Assembly: GCA_031254075.1 (NCBI GenBank)
Contig: JAIRVD010000325.1
Coordinates: 1-7,029 of the forward strand
Length of the DNA: 7,029 nucleotides
Direction: 5' to 3'
DNA from: Clostridiales bacterium
Lineage (GTDB): Bacteria; Bacillota; Clostridia; Lachnospirales; WQUN01
The notes beneath the pieces were generated by a model that was not told where the DNA came from, did no database searches, and saw only the letters and a program-made list of their open reading frames with translations. The translations under genes and the position numbers were made by a program. Positions 1 to 6,193 of this stretch are shown here, piece by piece (position 1 is the first letter of the stretch; each line of letters opens with the position of its first letter).

Positions 1-2197
1 GGTTCTTATATATACATTGGAAGAAAACGGAACATTTTGGGATACACGCTACGAATGGCAAGACCCGAAAACCAGTGTCGCTTCGCGCGTCGGAATGAAA
101 TTCAAATTCAGCGCATCTCCCGTCGCGGCGGAACTAATCGGGCGTGTATTAAAAAAAGAAATTCTGTGCCTCGACTCGAACGACCCCGATGTTAAAAAGG
201 TAATCGGTCCGTACAGAATTGATTTTAATAATTATATTTTCACGCCGATTTTCATGGGACAACAAATTTTCGCAATGCTTGACGTTTCGTGGAAGGACAC
301 GGACAGATGGACGCAGGATGATGTTAATATGACCGTGCTGTTTTCAAATATTCTGACAAGCGTGTTCCAAAAACAAATGGTCGAGCAGCAGCTTATCGCC
401 GCAAAGGAACAGGCGGAATACAGCAATCGTTCGAAAACGACATTCCTCGCGAGCATGAGCCACGAAATCCGCACACCTATGAACGCCATCTTGGGCATGA
501 CAGAAATTCAAATACAGAGCCGTGCGCTTTCGCCCGAAACAGAAGAAGCGTTCGGAATTATCTACGATTCCGGAAATCTTCTGATGAATATAATCAACGA
601 TATTCTGGACCTGTCGAAAATCGAGGCGGGAAAATTGGAAATCGTTCCTGTGAGATACGATATTCCGAGCTTGGTAAACGATACCATTCAGCTTAACCGT
701 CTGCGCTACGAAAGCAAACCGCTTGAATTCGATTTAATCATCGACGAAAATACTCCGCTTGATTTCATCGGCGATGAAATTCGAATAAAACAAATTTTGA
801 ATAATCTCCTTTCTAACGCGTTTAAATACACAGAGCAGGGCGGCGTAAAATTTGCGATAAGCGCGGAATTCGGCGAAGGTGACGATGTTACATTAATTCT
901 CAGCATCAGCGACACCGGACAAGGCTTGACTACGGAACAAATCACACGCCTTTTTGACGAGTATTCGCGCTTCAATTTAAAAACAAATCGCACCATCGTC
1001 GGGGCAGGACTAGGAATGAGCATCACAAAAATGCTTGTTGACCTTATGGATGGTCAAATCATGGTCGAAAGCGAACCCGACAAAGGTTCGACATTCACCG
1101 TTCGCCTGCCGCAGAAACGTGTCGGAACCAGTGTTTGCGGCGCGGATTTAGCCGATAAAATGACTCAGCTTCGCTTCAAAAACATCGCGTCTTCGCAAAA
1201 GACGCAAATCATGCGCGAATACATGCCATACGGCAGCGTTCTCGTCGTTGACGATGTCGAATCCAATTTAATTGTAGCAAAGGGACTTCTTCTTCCATAC
1301 GGCTTGAAACTCGAAACCGCCACAAGCGGCTACGAAGCAATTGAAAGAATCAAAGGCGGAGGCGTTTACGACATCATCTTCATGGACCACATGATGCCCC
1401 ATCTTGACGGCATCGAAACAGTGAAAATTATTCATGATATGGGCTATAAAAAACCCATCATCGCTCTTACAGCCAACGCACTCACCGGACAAGCGGAAGT
1501 ATTTATGTCAAACGGTTTTGACGGCTTCCTTGCAAAACCGATTGACCTGCGCGAGCTTAATATAATTCTCAACGCTAAGATTCGTGATATTCAATCACCG
1601 GAAACCATCAAAAAAGCCCGCACAGTGAAATACCAAATGGGTCCGCAACAGCCCCAAAACGAAAATAATACCGAAATACTCAAAGCATTCGTCGCCGATG
1701 CCGAAAAATCCTTCTCCATCCTCAAGCAAAAAGTCGAAAACGGCGGCACGGGTCTTTACACCACCACCGTTCACGGCCTCAAAAGCGCGCTCGCCAACAT
1801 CGGCGAAATCGAACTCTCCTCCGCAGCCTACATGCTCGAAAAAGCCGGACGCGAAGGCGACTACGGTCTTATCGCCGCCGAAACCCCTTCCTTCCTCGAA
1901 AAACTAAAAACCGTCGTCGCAAACGTAAAACTCCCGGACGAAGCCACCATTCACATCATCGCCGATGACGACAAAACCCTGCTGCGCGAAAAACTCGCCG
2001 CAATCCATACCGCTTGCACCTCCTTCGATAAACGCACCGCCAAAGCCGCCCTCGCCGAATTGAAAAAGAAAACATGGACACGCGAAGTAAACGAATTAAT
2101 TGAAAGCATTTCAACACATCTGCTTCACGGCACGTTCAAAGAGGCCGCAATCCTCGCGGGGAATGCGGAGGTTAATATGTATGAGGGTAACCGTTGA
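1..2197 (+). CDS. Hybrid sensor histidine kinase (GAF - HisKA - HATPase - receiver - Hpt), 5' partial
   Basis: The frame is open to the window edge (VLIYT precedes the TTG at 17), so the N-terminus is missing and 17 is not the real start. Numbering from 17, residues 1-115 look like the end of a GAF-type sensor domain, followed by a helical linker (about 113-145). The H box SMSHEIRTPMNAILGM carries the phosphorylated His149. The ATPase domain has the N box (N263, N267), DTGQGL (299-304) and GAGLGM (329-334). A receiver domain spans about 406-521, with acidic residues D412/D413, phospho-acceptor D457 in MDHMMP, T485 and K507. A C-terminal Hpt domain contains VHGLKSALANIG with His586. All catalytic residues are present, so a complete His-Asp-His phosphorelay is expected. 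No membrane segment is visible in this part. The sensed signal and output regulator are unknown. The stretch around 1681-2085 is unusually C-rich at third codon positions. Confidence 0.95.
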   Translation, partial: VLIYTLEENGTFWDTRYEWQDPKTSVASRVGMKFKFSASPVAAELIGRVLKKEILCLDSNDPDVKKVIGPYRIDFNNYIFTPIFMGQQIFAMLDVSWKDTDRWTQDDVNMTVLFSNILTSVFQKQMVEQQLIAAKEQAEYSNRSKTTFLASMSHEIRTPMNAILGMTEIQIQSRALSPETEEAFGIIYDSGNLLMNIINDILDLSKIEAGKLEIVPVRYDIPSLVNDTIQLNRLRYESKPLEFDLIIDENTPLDFIGDEIRIKQILNNLLSNAFKYTEQGGVKFAISAEFGEGDDVTLILSISDTGQGLTTEQITRLFDEYSRFNLKTNRTIVGAGLGMSITKMLVDLMDGQIMVESEPDKGSTFTVRLPQKRVGTSVCGADLADKMTQLRFKNIASSQKTQIMREYMPYGSVLVVDDVESNLIVAKGLLLPYGLKLETATSGYEAIERIKGGGVYDIIFMDHMMPHLDGIETVKIIHDMGYKKPIIALTANALTGQAEVFMSNGFDGFLAKPIDLRELNIILNAKIRDIQSPETIKKARTVKYQMGPQQPQNENNTEILKAFVADAEKSFSILKQKVENGGTGLYTTTVHGLKSALANIGEIELSSAAYMLEKAGREGDYGLIAAETPSFLEKLKTVVANVKLPDEATIHIIADDDKTLLREKLAAIHTACTSFDKRTAKAALAELKKKTWTREVNELIESISTHLLHGTFKEAAILAGNAEVNMYEGNR

Positions 2198-2220
2198 TGA
2201 AATTGCCACTCTGAGTTTTT
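2191..2220 (+). repeat. 30-base direct repeat, copy 1
   Basis: This copy matches positions 3900-3929 at 27 of 30 bases. The shared blocks are CCGTTGATGAAAT, then CCACTCTGA, then TTTTT; the differences are TG versus GA at the 14th-15th bases and G versus A at the 25th. Similarity stops abruptly on both sides. The copy begins four bases before the kinase stop codon and ends just before the ribosome site of the ABC gene. Read on the minus strand it would encode KNSEWQFHQR, close to the KNSEWSFHQR tail of the acetyltransferase. I do not recognise the repeat family. Confidence 0.85.
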
Positions 2221-2226
2221 AAAGGA
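2221..2226 (+). promoter_or_regulatory. Ribosome binding site that decides the ABC ATPase start
   Basis: AAAGGA lies 8 bases before the ATG at 2235. The earlier in-frame ATG at 2226 overlaps this site and has no ribosome site of its own, so 2235 is preferred. Confidence 0.75.
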
Positions 2227-2234
2227 TGTTGCAT

Positions 2235-3116
2235 ATGTTAGATGTTATTAAACTTAAAAAGAAGTTCAAAGAAAATATTGTATTGAATGATGTCAGTTTC
2301 AATGTAAAAAAAGGCGAAATAGTCGCTTATCTCGGACCAAACGGCGCAGGGAAAACTACAACAATAAAATGCGTATGCGGGTTAAACACACTAACAGGCG
2401 GCAGGGTTGAGCTTAACAATCATACAATCGGAGTTGTGTTTGATGAAAACGGGCTTTACCCGTTGTTGACCGCGTATGAAAACCTGCTGTTTTTTGCAAA
2501 GCTATCCGGAAACAAAAGTGTTAATATAGAAGAAATGCTGCGCATAGTAGGCCTTGAAGATGTCGTACATAAGAGAGGGAAGAAATTTTCAAAAGGAATG
2601 AAAAGGCGCGTTGCCTTGGCACGAGTACTGGTATGGAATCCGCAAATTTTAATTCTTGATGAACCTTTTGATGGCTTAGATGTTTCGAGCCACAATTATA
2701 TGATAAATTTTTTAAAAAACTGGGTTAAGGAAAATAATAGGTGTATCATGTTTTCTTCTCATAATATGAGTGAGATTGACAATTTTTGCGACAGAGTAAT
2801 TATATTAAACGGCGGTAAAATTATAACTGATGATACCGTTCACGGTTTACTGAAAAGAAACATTTTAGGCACGGATGTTTGTATACGGCACGAGTCGGAT
2901 ATGATTAAAAGCATGGAAATACTTGTACACTTAACCAACCGGAACAGCATACAATCTAACGGCAACAATATTTTTATTCCTCATCGGCAAGCATATAACA
3001 AAGAGATTCACGACTTGTTTGTAAAAAACAACATAGCGTTTGACGAATTATCTGTTCGTTATGCGTCGCTTGAAGATATTTATCTTAACCTTATTAGAGG
3101 TGAAGACTATGAATAA
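2235..3116 (+). CDS. ABC transporter ATP-binding protein (ABC-2 type exporter family)
   Basis: This 293-residue protein is the cytoplasmic ATPase that would drive the permease encoded next. From the ATG at 2235, Walker A is GPNGAGKT (34-41). The ABC signature is the variant FSKGM (118-122), common in ABC-2 type ATPases. Walker B is ILILDEP (138-144) with catalytic E143, the D-loop region FDGLD follows, and the H-loop histidine is H176. The usual Q-loop glutamine is replaced: the segment reads VFDENGLY (68-75), like the EERGLY form seen in some exporter ATPases. The C-terminal extension ends in SLEDIYLNLIRGEDYE, a typical ABC-2 ATPase tail. The gene starts 37 bases after the kinase stop with no obvious promoter between, so read-through from the kinase is possible. 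Base composition is clearly more A+T-rich than the kinase. The substrate cannot be told; NatA-like or drug/peptide export are both possible. Confidence 0.93.
   Translation: MLDVIKLKKKFKENIVLNDVSFNVKKGEIVAYLGPNGAGKTTTIKCVCGLNTLTGGRVELNNHTIGVVFDENGLYPLLTAYENLLFFAKLSGNKSVNIEEMLRIVGLEDVVHKRGKKFSKGMKRRVALARVLVWNPQILILDEPFDGLDVSSHNYMINFLKNWVKENNRCIMFSSHNMSEIDNFCDRVIILNGGKIITDDTVHGLLKRNILGTDVCIRHESDMIKSMEILVHLTNRNSIQSNGNNIFIPHRQAYNKEIHDLFVKNNIAFDELSVRYASLEDIYLNLIRGEDYE
3096..3102 (+). promoter_or_regulatory. Ribosome binding site for the ABC permease, inside the ATPase gene
   Basis: AGAGGTG sits 6 bases before the ATG at 3109. It supports that start over the upstream in-frame ATG at 3040, which lies deep within the ATPase coding region and would add 23 residues that do not look like permease. 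Confidence 0.75.
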
Positions 3117-3831
3117 TAACAAAATTTTTATTGCTTTAGCATGGCGTGAATTTGTTGAAGGCAAAAGATTGTTGCTTCCAATGATTTTTCCTATAATTTG
3201 CGTACTGTCCATGCCTTTTATGTTTACATATTCTATTTTTAACAGTTTAACCGAAATGGATATTACAGCCACAGCAGATTCGTTGAAAAATTTTTATGCA
3301 GTTAACCAAATGTTTTTTATTGCACCTATGCTAATTCCGTTTATAGGCGTAATGTTCTTTTCAAGAATGTTTATTGAGAGAAACGAAAAAACAATTGCAG
3401 TTTTAATGGCAATGCAAATCAAACCGCAAACCCTATGGAAAGCGAAAGTATTTATGGCAAGTTGCTTTTCTGGGGCAATATATTTAGCATGTTGCGCAAT
3501 TTTTATTATCTCAATCAGGGTTGCTTTTGGAGTTAATATGTATTTTTCTATGCGTGAAGCACTTAGCGTGTTTATTTTATCCCCTGTTATCGGATTCACA
3601 CTTTCTGTGTTTATCGCACTTTTACATTGGGCAATTAAAAAATCTGAAATGATTACAATTTTATCTATGGCTATAACTATTTGCGGGGTAATGCCTTTAA
3701 CTGGTAAATTGCGTGATATGGTTATAACTTTTCCTGTAATTGCAATTATTTTACTTGTTTCTGTTGCAGTTTTTTTATTATGCGTAAAGATTATCGCAAA
3801 AATTCCTAACGAATATACCGCGAATTTGTGA
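3109..3831 (+). CDS. ABC-2 type transporter permease, six predicted membrane helices
   Basis: This 240-residue integral membrane protein is the partner of the preceding ATPase. Hydrophobic stretches at about 22-44, 66-86, 113-138, 150-173, 180-197 and 205-230 give six helices, the usual ABC-2 permease layout. The segment after the second helix, ERNEKTIAVLMAMQIKPQTLW (90-110), resembles the cytoplasmic coupling region with the ER-E-T-x-x-x-L pattern of this family. The start codon lies within the last codons of the ATPase gene, an 8-base overlap that points to translational coupling and a 1:1 complex. A single permease gene implies a homodimer in the membrane. The gene is very A+T-rich (3721-3780 has 14 G/C in 60), unlike the ilv genes. 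The start at 3109 rests on its ribosome site and the clean N-terminus MNNNKIFIALAWREF. Sequence alone does not reveal the substrate. Confidence 0.9.
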   Translation: MNNNKIFIALAWREFVEGKRLLLPMIFPIICVLSMPFMFTYSIFNSLTEMDITATADSLKNFYAVNQMFFIAPMLIPFIGVMFFSRMFIERNEKTIAVLMAMQIKPQTLWKAKVFMASCFSGAIYLACCAIFIISIRVAFGVNMYFSMREALSVFILSPVIGFTLSVFIALLHWAIKKSEMITILSMAITICGVMPLTGKLRDMVITFPVIAIILLVSVAVFLLCVKIIAKIPNEYTANL

Positions 3832-3890
3832 ATTATACCCGGGAATCATGCGATAAACAAAACTATCCCGCGCCGCTGTTTTCCTGACAT

Positions 3891-4370
3891 TTATCCTCTC
3901 CGTTGATGAAATGACCACTCTGAATTTTTCATTATCTTTTTTTCATAAACACCTTCTTTATACCCGTCCCGGGCTTCTTTGTCGCATATTTTTCCAAACC
4001 CATATTTTTCATATAATCCTTCATGCCATGTCGTTAGAAATATTTTTTCATATCCAAGCTCTTTTGCGTATTCCTCAGAAGCTTCAATTAATTTTTGGCT
4101 CAAACGCTGTCCCCGGTAATCTTCTTTCACAAAAAGCCATTTTATAAGCGGATTGTATTCCAATCCGGGAAAGCCTTGTGCCTTTATCAACGCACAAAAA
4201 CCCATAAAAACATTATGTTCTTCCGCAACAAAAATCCTTTCCCAATCATTAATTTTCCTTTCCTTCATAAATGTTGACATTCTTACGCAGGCGTCCCATG
4301 AACAAGTTCCGGCAAAATCAGCGACTACAAGCCAAAGAGGGTCGCCGTCTGCTATCGTATGTATAATCAT
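3891..4370 (-). CDS. GNAT-family N-acetyltransferase
   Basis: This 159-residue protein would transfer an acetyl group from acetyl-CoA to an unknown amine. The fold is seen in the strand WLFVKEDYRGQRLSQKLIE (78-96), which is motif A, although the usual RxxGxG/A loop reads RGQRLS, with Arg and Ser at the normally small positions. It is followed by a helix (EYAKELGYEKIFLTT) and the typical late motif GLYEKYGFGKI (118-128). The ATG at 4370 is chosen because GGGG lies 9 bases upstream; a TTG at 4385 would add five residues without a ribosome site. The protein body plausibly ends near YEKKI (142-146). The last residues, KNSEWSFHQR (148-157), are encoded by copy 2 of the 30-base repeat, so the repeat supplies the tail just before the stop. 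The gene is convergent with the ABC permease across 59 bases and divergent from ilvD. Confidence 0.88.
   Translation of the reverse strand: MIIHTIADGDPLWLVVADFAGTCSWDACVRMSTFMKERKINDWERIFVAEEHNVFMGFCALIKAQGFPGLEYNPLIKWLFVKEDYRGQRLSQKLIEASEEYAKELGYEKIFLTTWHEGLYEKYGFGKICDKEARDGYKEGVYEKKIMKNSEWSFHQRRG
3900..3929 (+). repeat. 30-base direct repeat, copy 2
   Basis: Same orientation as copy 1, about 1.7 kb away, with 27 of 30 bases identical. It lies within the 3' end of the acetyltransferase gene, read on the other strand. In that minus-strand frame the two copies differ by one silent change (AAC/AAT) and one residue (Gln/Ser). In the plus-strand frame VDEIATL/VDEMTTL all three base differences fall within replacement codons. 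With copy 1 it brackets the two ABC genes and nothing else. Confidence 0.85.
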
Positions 4371-4405
4371 TTTTTTCAACCCCAATATTTTTATGGATTC
4401 ATCAT

Positions 4406-4411
4406 ATTATA
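4406..4411 (-). promoter_or_regulatory. Candidate -10 element for the acetyltransferase gene
   Basis: On the minus strand these bases read TATAAT, a perfect -10 hexamer about 35 bases before the ATG at 4370. The -35 position at normal spacing (TCGCAG) is poor. A competing minus-strand extended -10, TGTTATATT at 4438-4446, lies within the inverted repeat and could be used instead or as well. Confidence 0.4.
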
Positions 4412-4438
4412 CATCTCAATACATCTTTCTGCGAAAAA

Positions 4439-4496
4439 TATAACATAAAAATTTTTCAATTGCAAAAACTTCCGCAGGAAGTTTTTTTATGTTATA
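4439..4496. repeat. 13-base perfect inverted repeat in the divergent control region
   Basis: TATAACATAAAAA at 4439-4451 is the exact reverse complement of TTTTTATGTTATA at 4484-4496, with 32 bases between. Each arm contains an extended -10 pointing outward: TGTTATATT towards the acetyltransferase and TGTTATACT towards ilvD. This symmetry suggests a paired divergent promoter or an operator. At RNA level the arms could form an A/U-rich long-range stem. Confidence 0.7.
4464..4486 (+). terminator. Terminator-like hairpin upstream of ilvD
   Basis: AAAAACTTCC (4464-4473), loop GCA, and GGAAGTTTTT (4477-4486) form a perfect 10-base-pair stem that runs into two more T residues. Because the stem is flanked by A and T runs it could stop transcription from either strand. 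It lies before the proposed ilvD start site, so it more likely insulates ilvD from upstream transcription than attenuates it. If ilvD transcription actually begins further upstream, it could be an attenuator. Only three G-C pairs, so moderate strength. Confidence 0.5.
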
Positions 4497-4498
4497 CT
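4490..4498 (+). promoter_or_regulatory. ilvD: Extended -10 promoter for ilvD
   Basis: TGTTATACT is an extended -10 (TGnTATACT), about 40 bases before the ilvD ATG. The -35 position at 17-base spacing (TTCCGC) is weak, as expected for an extended -10 promoter. The implied leader is about 30-35 bases, too short for a T-box riboswitch. The element overlaps the right arm of the 13-base inverted repeat, so a protein bound there could block it. Confidence 0.5.
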
Positions 4499-4520
4499 CC
4501 AAAATCGTATTACATATAAA

Positions 4521-4526
4521 AGGAGG
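4521..4526 (+). promoter_or_regulatory. ilvD: Strong ribosome binding site of ilvD
   Basis: AGGAGG is a full Shine-Dalgarno match. It lies 11 bases before the ATG at 4538, slightly longer than usual, and supports that start codon. Confidence 0.85.
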
Positions 4527-4537
4527 CGGAATCAACC

Positions 4538-6181
4538 ATGCGCAGTGACAGTGTAACGAAGAATTCTATGCCGGCGCGTTCGTTGTTTAAGTCGATGGGC
4601 TACACGGACGAGGAGTTAGCGAGACCGCTGATAGGAATTGCGAATGCGCACAGTGAGATTGTGCCGGGGCATATTCATTTGGATGATATTGCGGAAGCGG
4701 TGAAAAAGGGCGTACTTGCGGCGGGCGGAACACCGATTGAGTTTCCTGCGATTGGCGTGTGTGATGGAATTGCGATGGGACATGTCGGAATGCACTATTC
4801 CCTGCCGAGCCGCGAATTGATTGCCGATTCGGTGGAATCAATGGTTCTCGCGCACGCGTTTGACGCGGTGGTGCTTATTCCTAACTGCGATAAAATCGTA
4901 CCGGGTATGTTAATGGCGGCGGCGCGGCTGAATATTCCCGCAATTGTAATCAGCGGCGGACCGATGCTTGCTGGACGGGTCGAAAACCGCATGTTAAGTC
5001 TTTCGCAAACATTCGAGGCGGTCGGGGCGTTAGCCGCGAAAAAAATAGATGAGAAAACTTTTAAAGCATACGAAGACCATTCCTGCCCGACATGCGGTTC
5101 ATGTTCGGGAATGTTCACGGCAAACAGCATGAACTGCATCACCGAAGCACTCGGAATCGCCCTGCCCGGCAACGGGACAACCCCTGCCGTTTTCTCCGAA
5201 CGCATTCGCCTCGCGAAGCAAACCGGAACTCAAATAATGCGCCTTTTAAATGAAGGAATAAAACCGCGCGATATAATGACGAAAAACGCGTTCGTTAACG
5301 CTCTTACATTGGATATGGCACTTGGTTGCAGCACAAACAGTATGTTGCATCTTCCCGCAATCGCACACGAAGCCGGCGTCGAACTTCCGCTGACCCTCGC
5401 AAACGAAATCAGCGCGAAAACGCCTAATCTTTGCCGCCTGGACCCTGCGGGACCGCATAAAATAGAAGATTTATTCTATGCGGGCGGCGTTCCTGCTGTG
5501 TTAAAAGAAATAAGCACGCTCGGAATTCTTCATCTTGACGAAAAAACCGTAAACGGCACAATGCGCGATACCGTCGCAAACGCGGTAAATAAAAATCCCG
5601 ATATAATTCGTCCCGCGTCAAACCCCTACTCCGCTGTCGGCGGAATCGCGGTTCTGACGGGTAATCTTGCCGAAAAAGGAAGCGTGGTAAAACGTTCCGC
5701 CGTTTCGGACGAAATGATGAAAACAAGCGGAAAAGCCCGCGTTTTCGAAAGCGAAGAAGAATGCTCGGAAGCCATTTACGCAAATAAAATAAAAGCGGGC
5801 GATGTAATAATAATTCGAAACGAAGGACCCAAAGGCGGTCCGGGAATGCGTGAAATGTTAAACCCGACCTCCGCGCTTATGGGCATGGGACTCAGCAATG
5901 TTTCGCTGATTACGGACGGAAGATTTTCCGGCGCATCTCGCGGCGCGTGTATCGGTCATGTTTCGCCTGAAGCTGCCGTCGGCGGACTTATCGCCCTGGT
6001 CGAAGAAGGCGATAAAATCGACATCGACATTCCCGCAGGAATCGTTCATCTCGATGTCGCCGATTCCGTCATCGCCGAACGCCGCGCAAAATGGACGCCG
6101 CCTAAAAAAGAATTAAAAGGATATTTGGCGCGTTACGCAAAATCAGTATCCGGCGCAGACAAAGGCGCGGTTTTAGAATAA
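4538..6181 (+). CDS. ilvD: Dihydroxy-acid dehydratase
   Basis: This 547-residue cytoplasmic enzyme converts 2,3-dihydroxyisovalerate or 2,3-dihydroxy-3-methylvalerate to the 2-keto acids leading to valine, leucine and isoleucine. Both family signatures are present: CDKIVPGM (C117, D118, K119) and [18 protein letters not shown] (183-200). C117 and C189 are the expected iron-sulfur ligands, D76 and D118 likely metal ligands, K119 the lysine carbamylated in the family, and S464 in [12 protein letters not shown] the likely catalytic serine. The N-terminal segment reads [10 protein letters not shown], with Gly44 where [2Fe-2S]-type enzymes have a third cysteine. That points to the oxygen-sensitive [4Fe-4S] type known from E. 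coli. The length fits the shorter form (E. coli 616). IlvB follows 12 bases later, so the two are co-transcribed. Codon use changes within the gene: the first eight Ile codons contain no ATC, the last eight contain six. Confidence 0.97.
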   Translation: MRSDSVTKNSMPARSLFKSMGYTDEELARPLIGIANAHSEIVPGHIHLDDIAEAVKKGVLAAGGTPIEFPAIGVCDGIAMGHVGMHYSLPSRELIADSVESMVLAHAFDAVVLIPNCDKIVPGMLMAAARLNIPAIVISGGPMLAGRVENRMLSLSQTFEAVGALAAKKIDEKTFKAYEDHSCPTCGSCSGMFTANSMNCITEALGIALPGNGTTPAVFSERIRLAKQTGTQIMRLLNEGIKPRDIMTKNAFVNALTLDMALGCSTNSMLHLPAIAHEAGVELPLTLANEISAKTPNLCRLDPAGPHKIEDLFYAGGVPAVLKEISTLGILHLDEKTVNGTMRDTVANAVNKNPDIIRPASNPYSAVGGIAVLTGNLAEKGSVVKRSAVSDEMMKTSGKARVFESEEECSEAIYANKIKAGDVIIIRNEGPKGGPGMREMLNPTSALMGMGLSNVSLITDGRFSGASRGACIGHVSPEAAVGGLIALVEEGDKIDIDIPAGIVHLDVADSVIAERRAKWTPPKKELKGYLARYAKSVSGADKGAVLE

Positions 6182-6187
6182 GGGGTG
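6180..6187 (+). promoter_or_regulatory. ilvB: Ribosome binding site that decides the ilvB TTG start
   Basis: AAGGGGTG overlaps the ilvD stop codon and ends 6 bases before TTG at 6194. With the protein match at that point, it fixes a TTG start; no ATG or GTG in frame fits. Confidence 0.75.
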
Positions 6188-6193
6188 TTATAG

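Noticed and set aside
17..19. TTG at 17 as the kinase start codon
   Set aside because: The frame stays open upstream to the window edge with sensible GAF-like residues, and no ribosome site precedes the TTG.
2194..2222. Promoter made from TTGATG in the repeat and the T-rich end 17 bases on
   Set aside because: The -10 match is poor and transcription would begin at or after the ABC start codon; copy 2 has no better -10.
3832..3890. Terminator between the convergent permease and acetyltransferase genes
   Set aside because: Only a 5-base complement (CGGGA at 3840-3844 with TCCCG at 3876-3880) around a 31-base loop and no T run; not a credible terminator.
3911..4443. Plus-strand open frames opposite the acetyltransferase gene
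   Set aside because: They lack ribosome sites and domains, while the minus strand gives a coherent GNAT protein.
4451..4465. CodY-box-like sequence upstream of ilvD
   Set aside because: The left half matches the consensus well (7 of 8), but the right half does not match, so only a half-site is present in a very A+T-rich region.
4386..4537. T-box riboswitch or leader peptide for the ilv operon
   Set aside because: The region is too short, has no T-box core sequence or specifier stem, and no short ATG frame rich in Ile, Leu or Val.
4795..5205. Open frame of 136 codons on the minus strand inside ilvD
   Set aside because: It lies wholly within the clearly real ilvD gene, has no recognisable domain or ribosome site, and its composition is that of a reverse-strand shadow.
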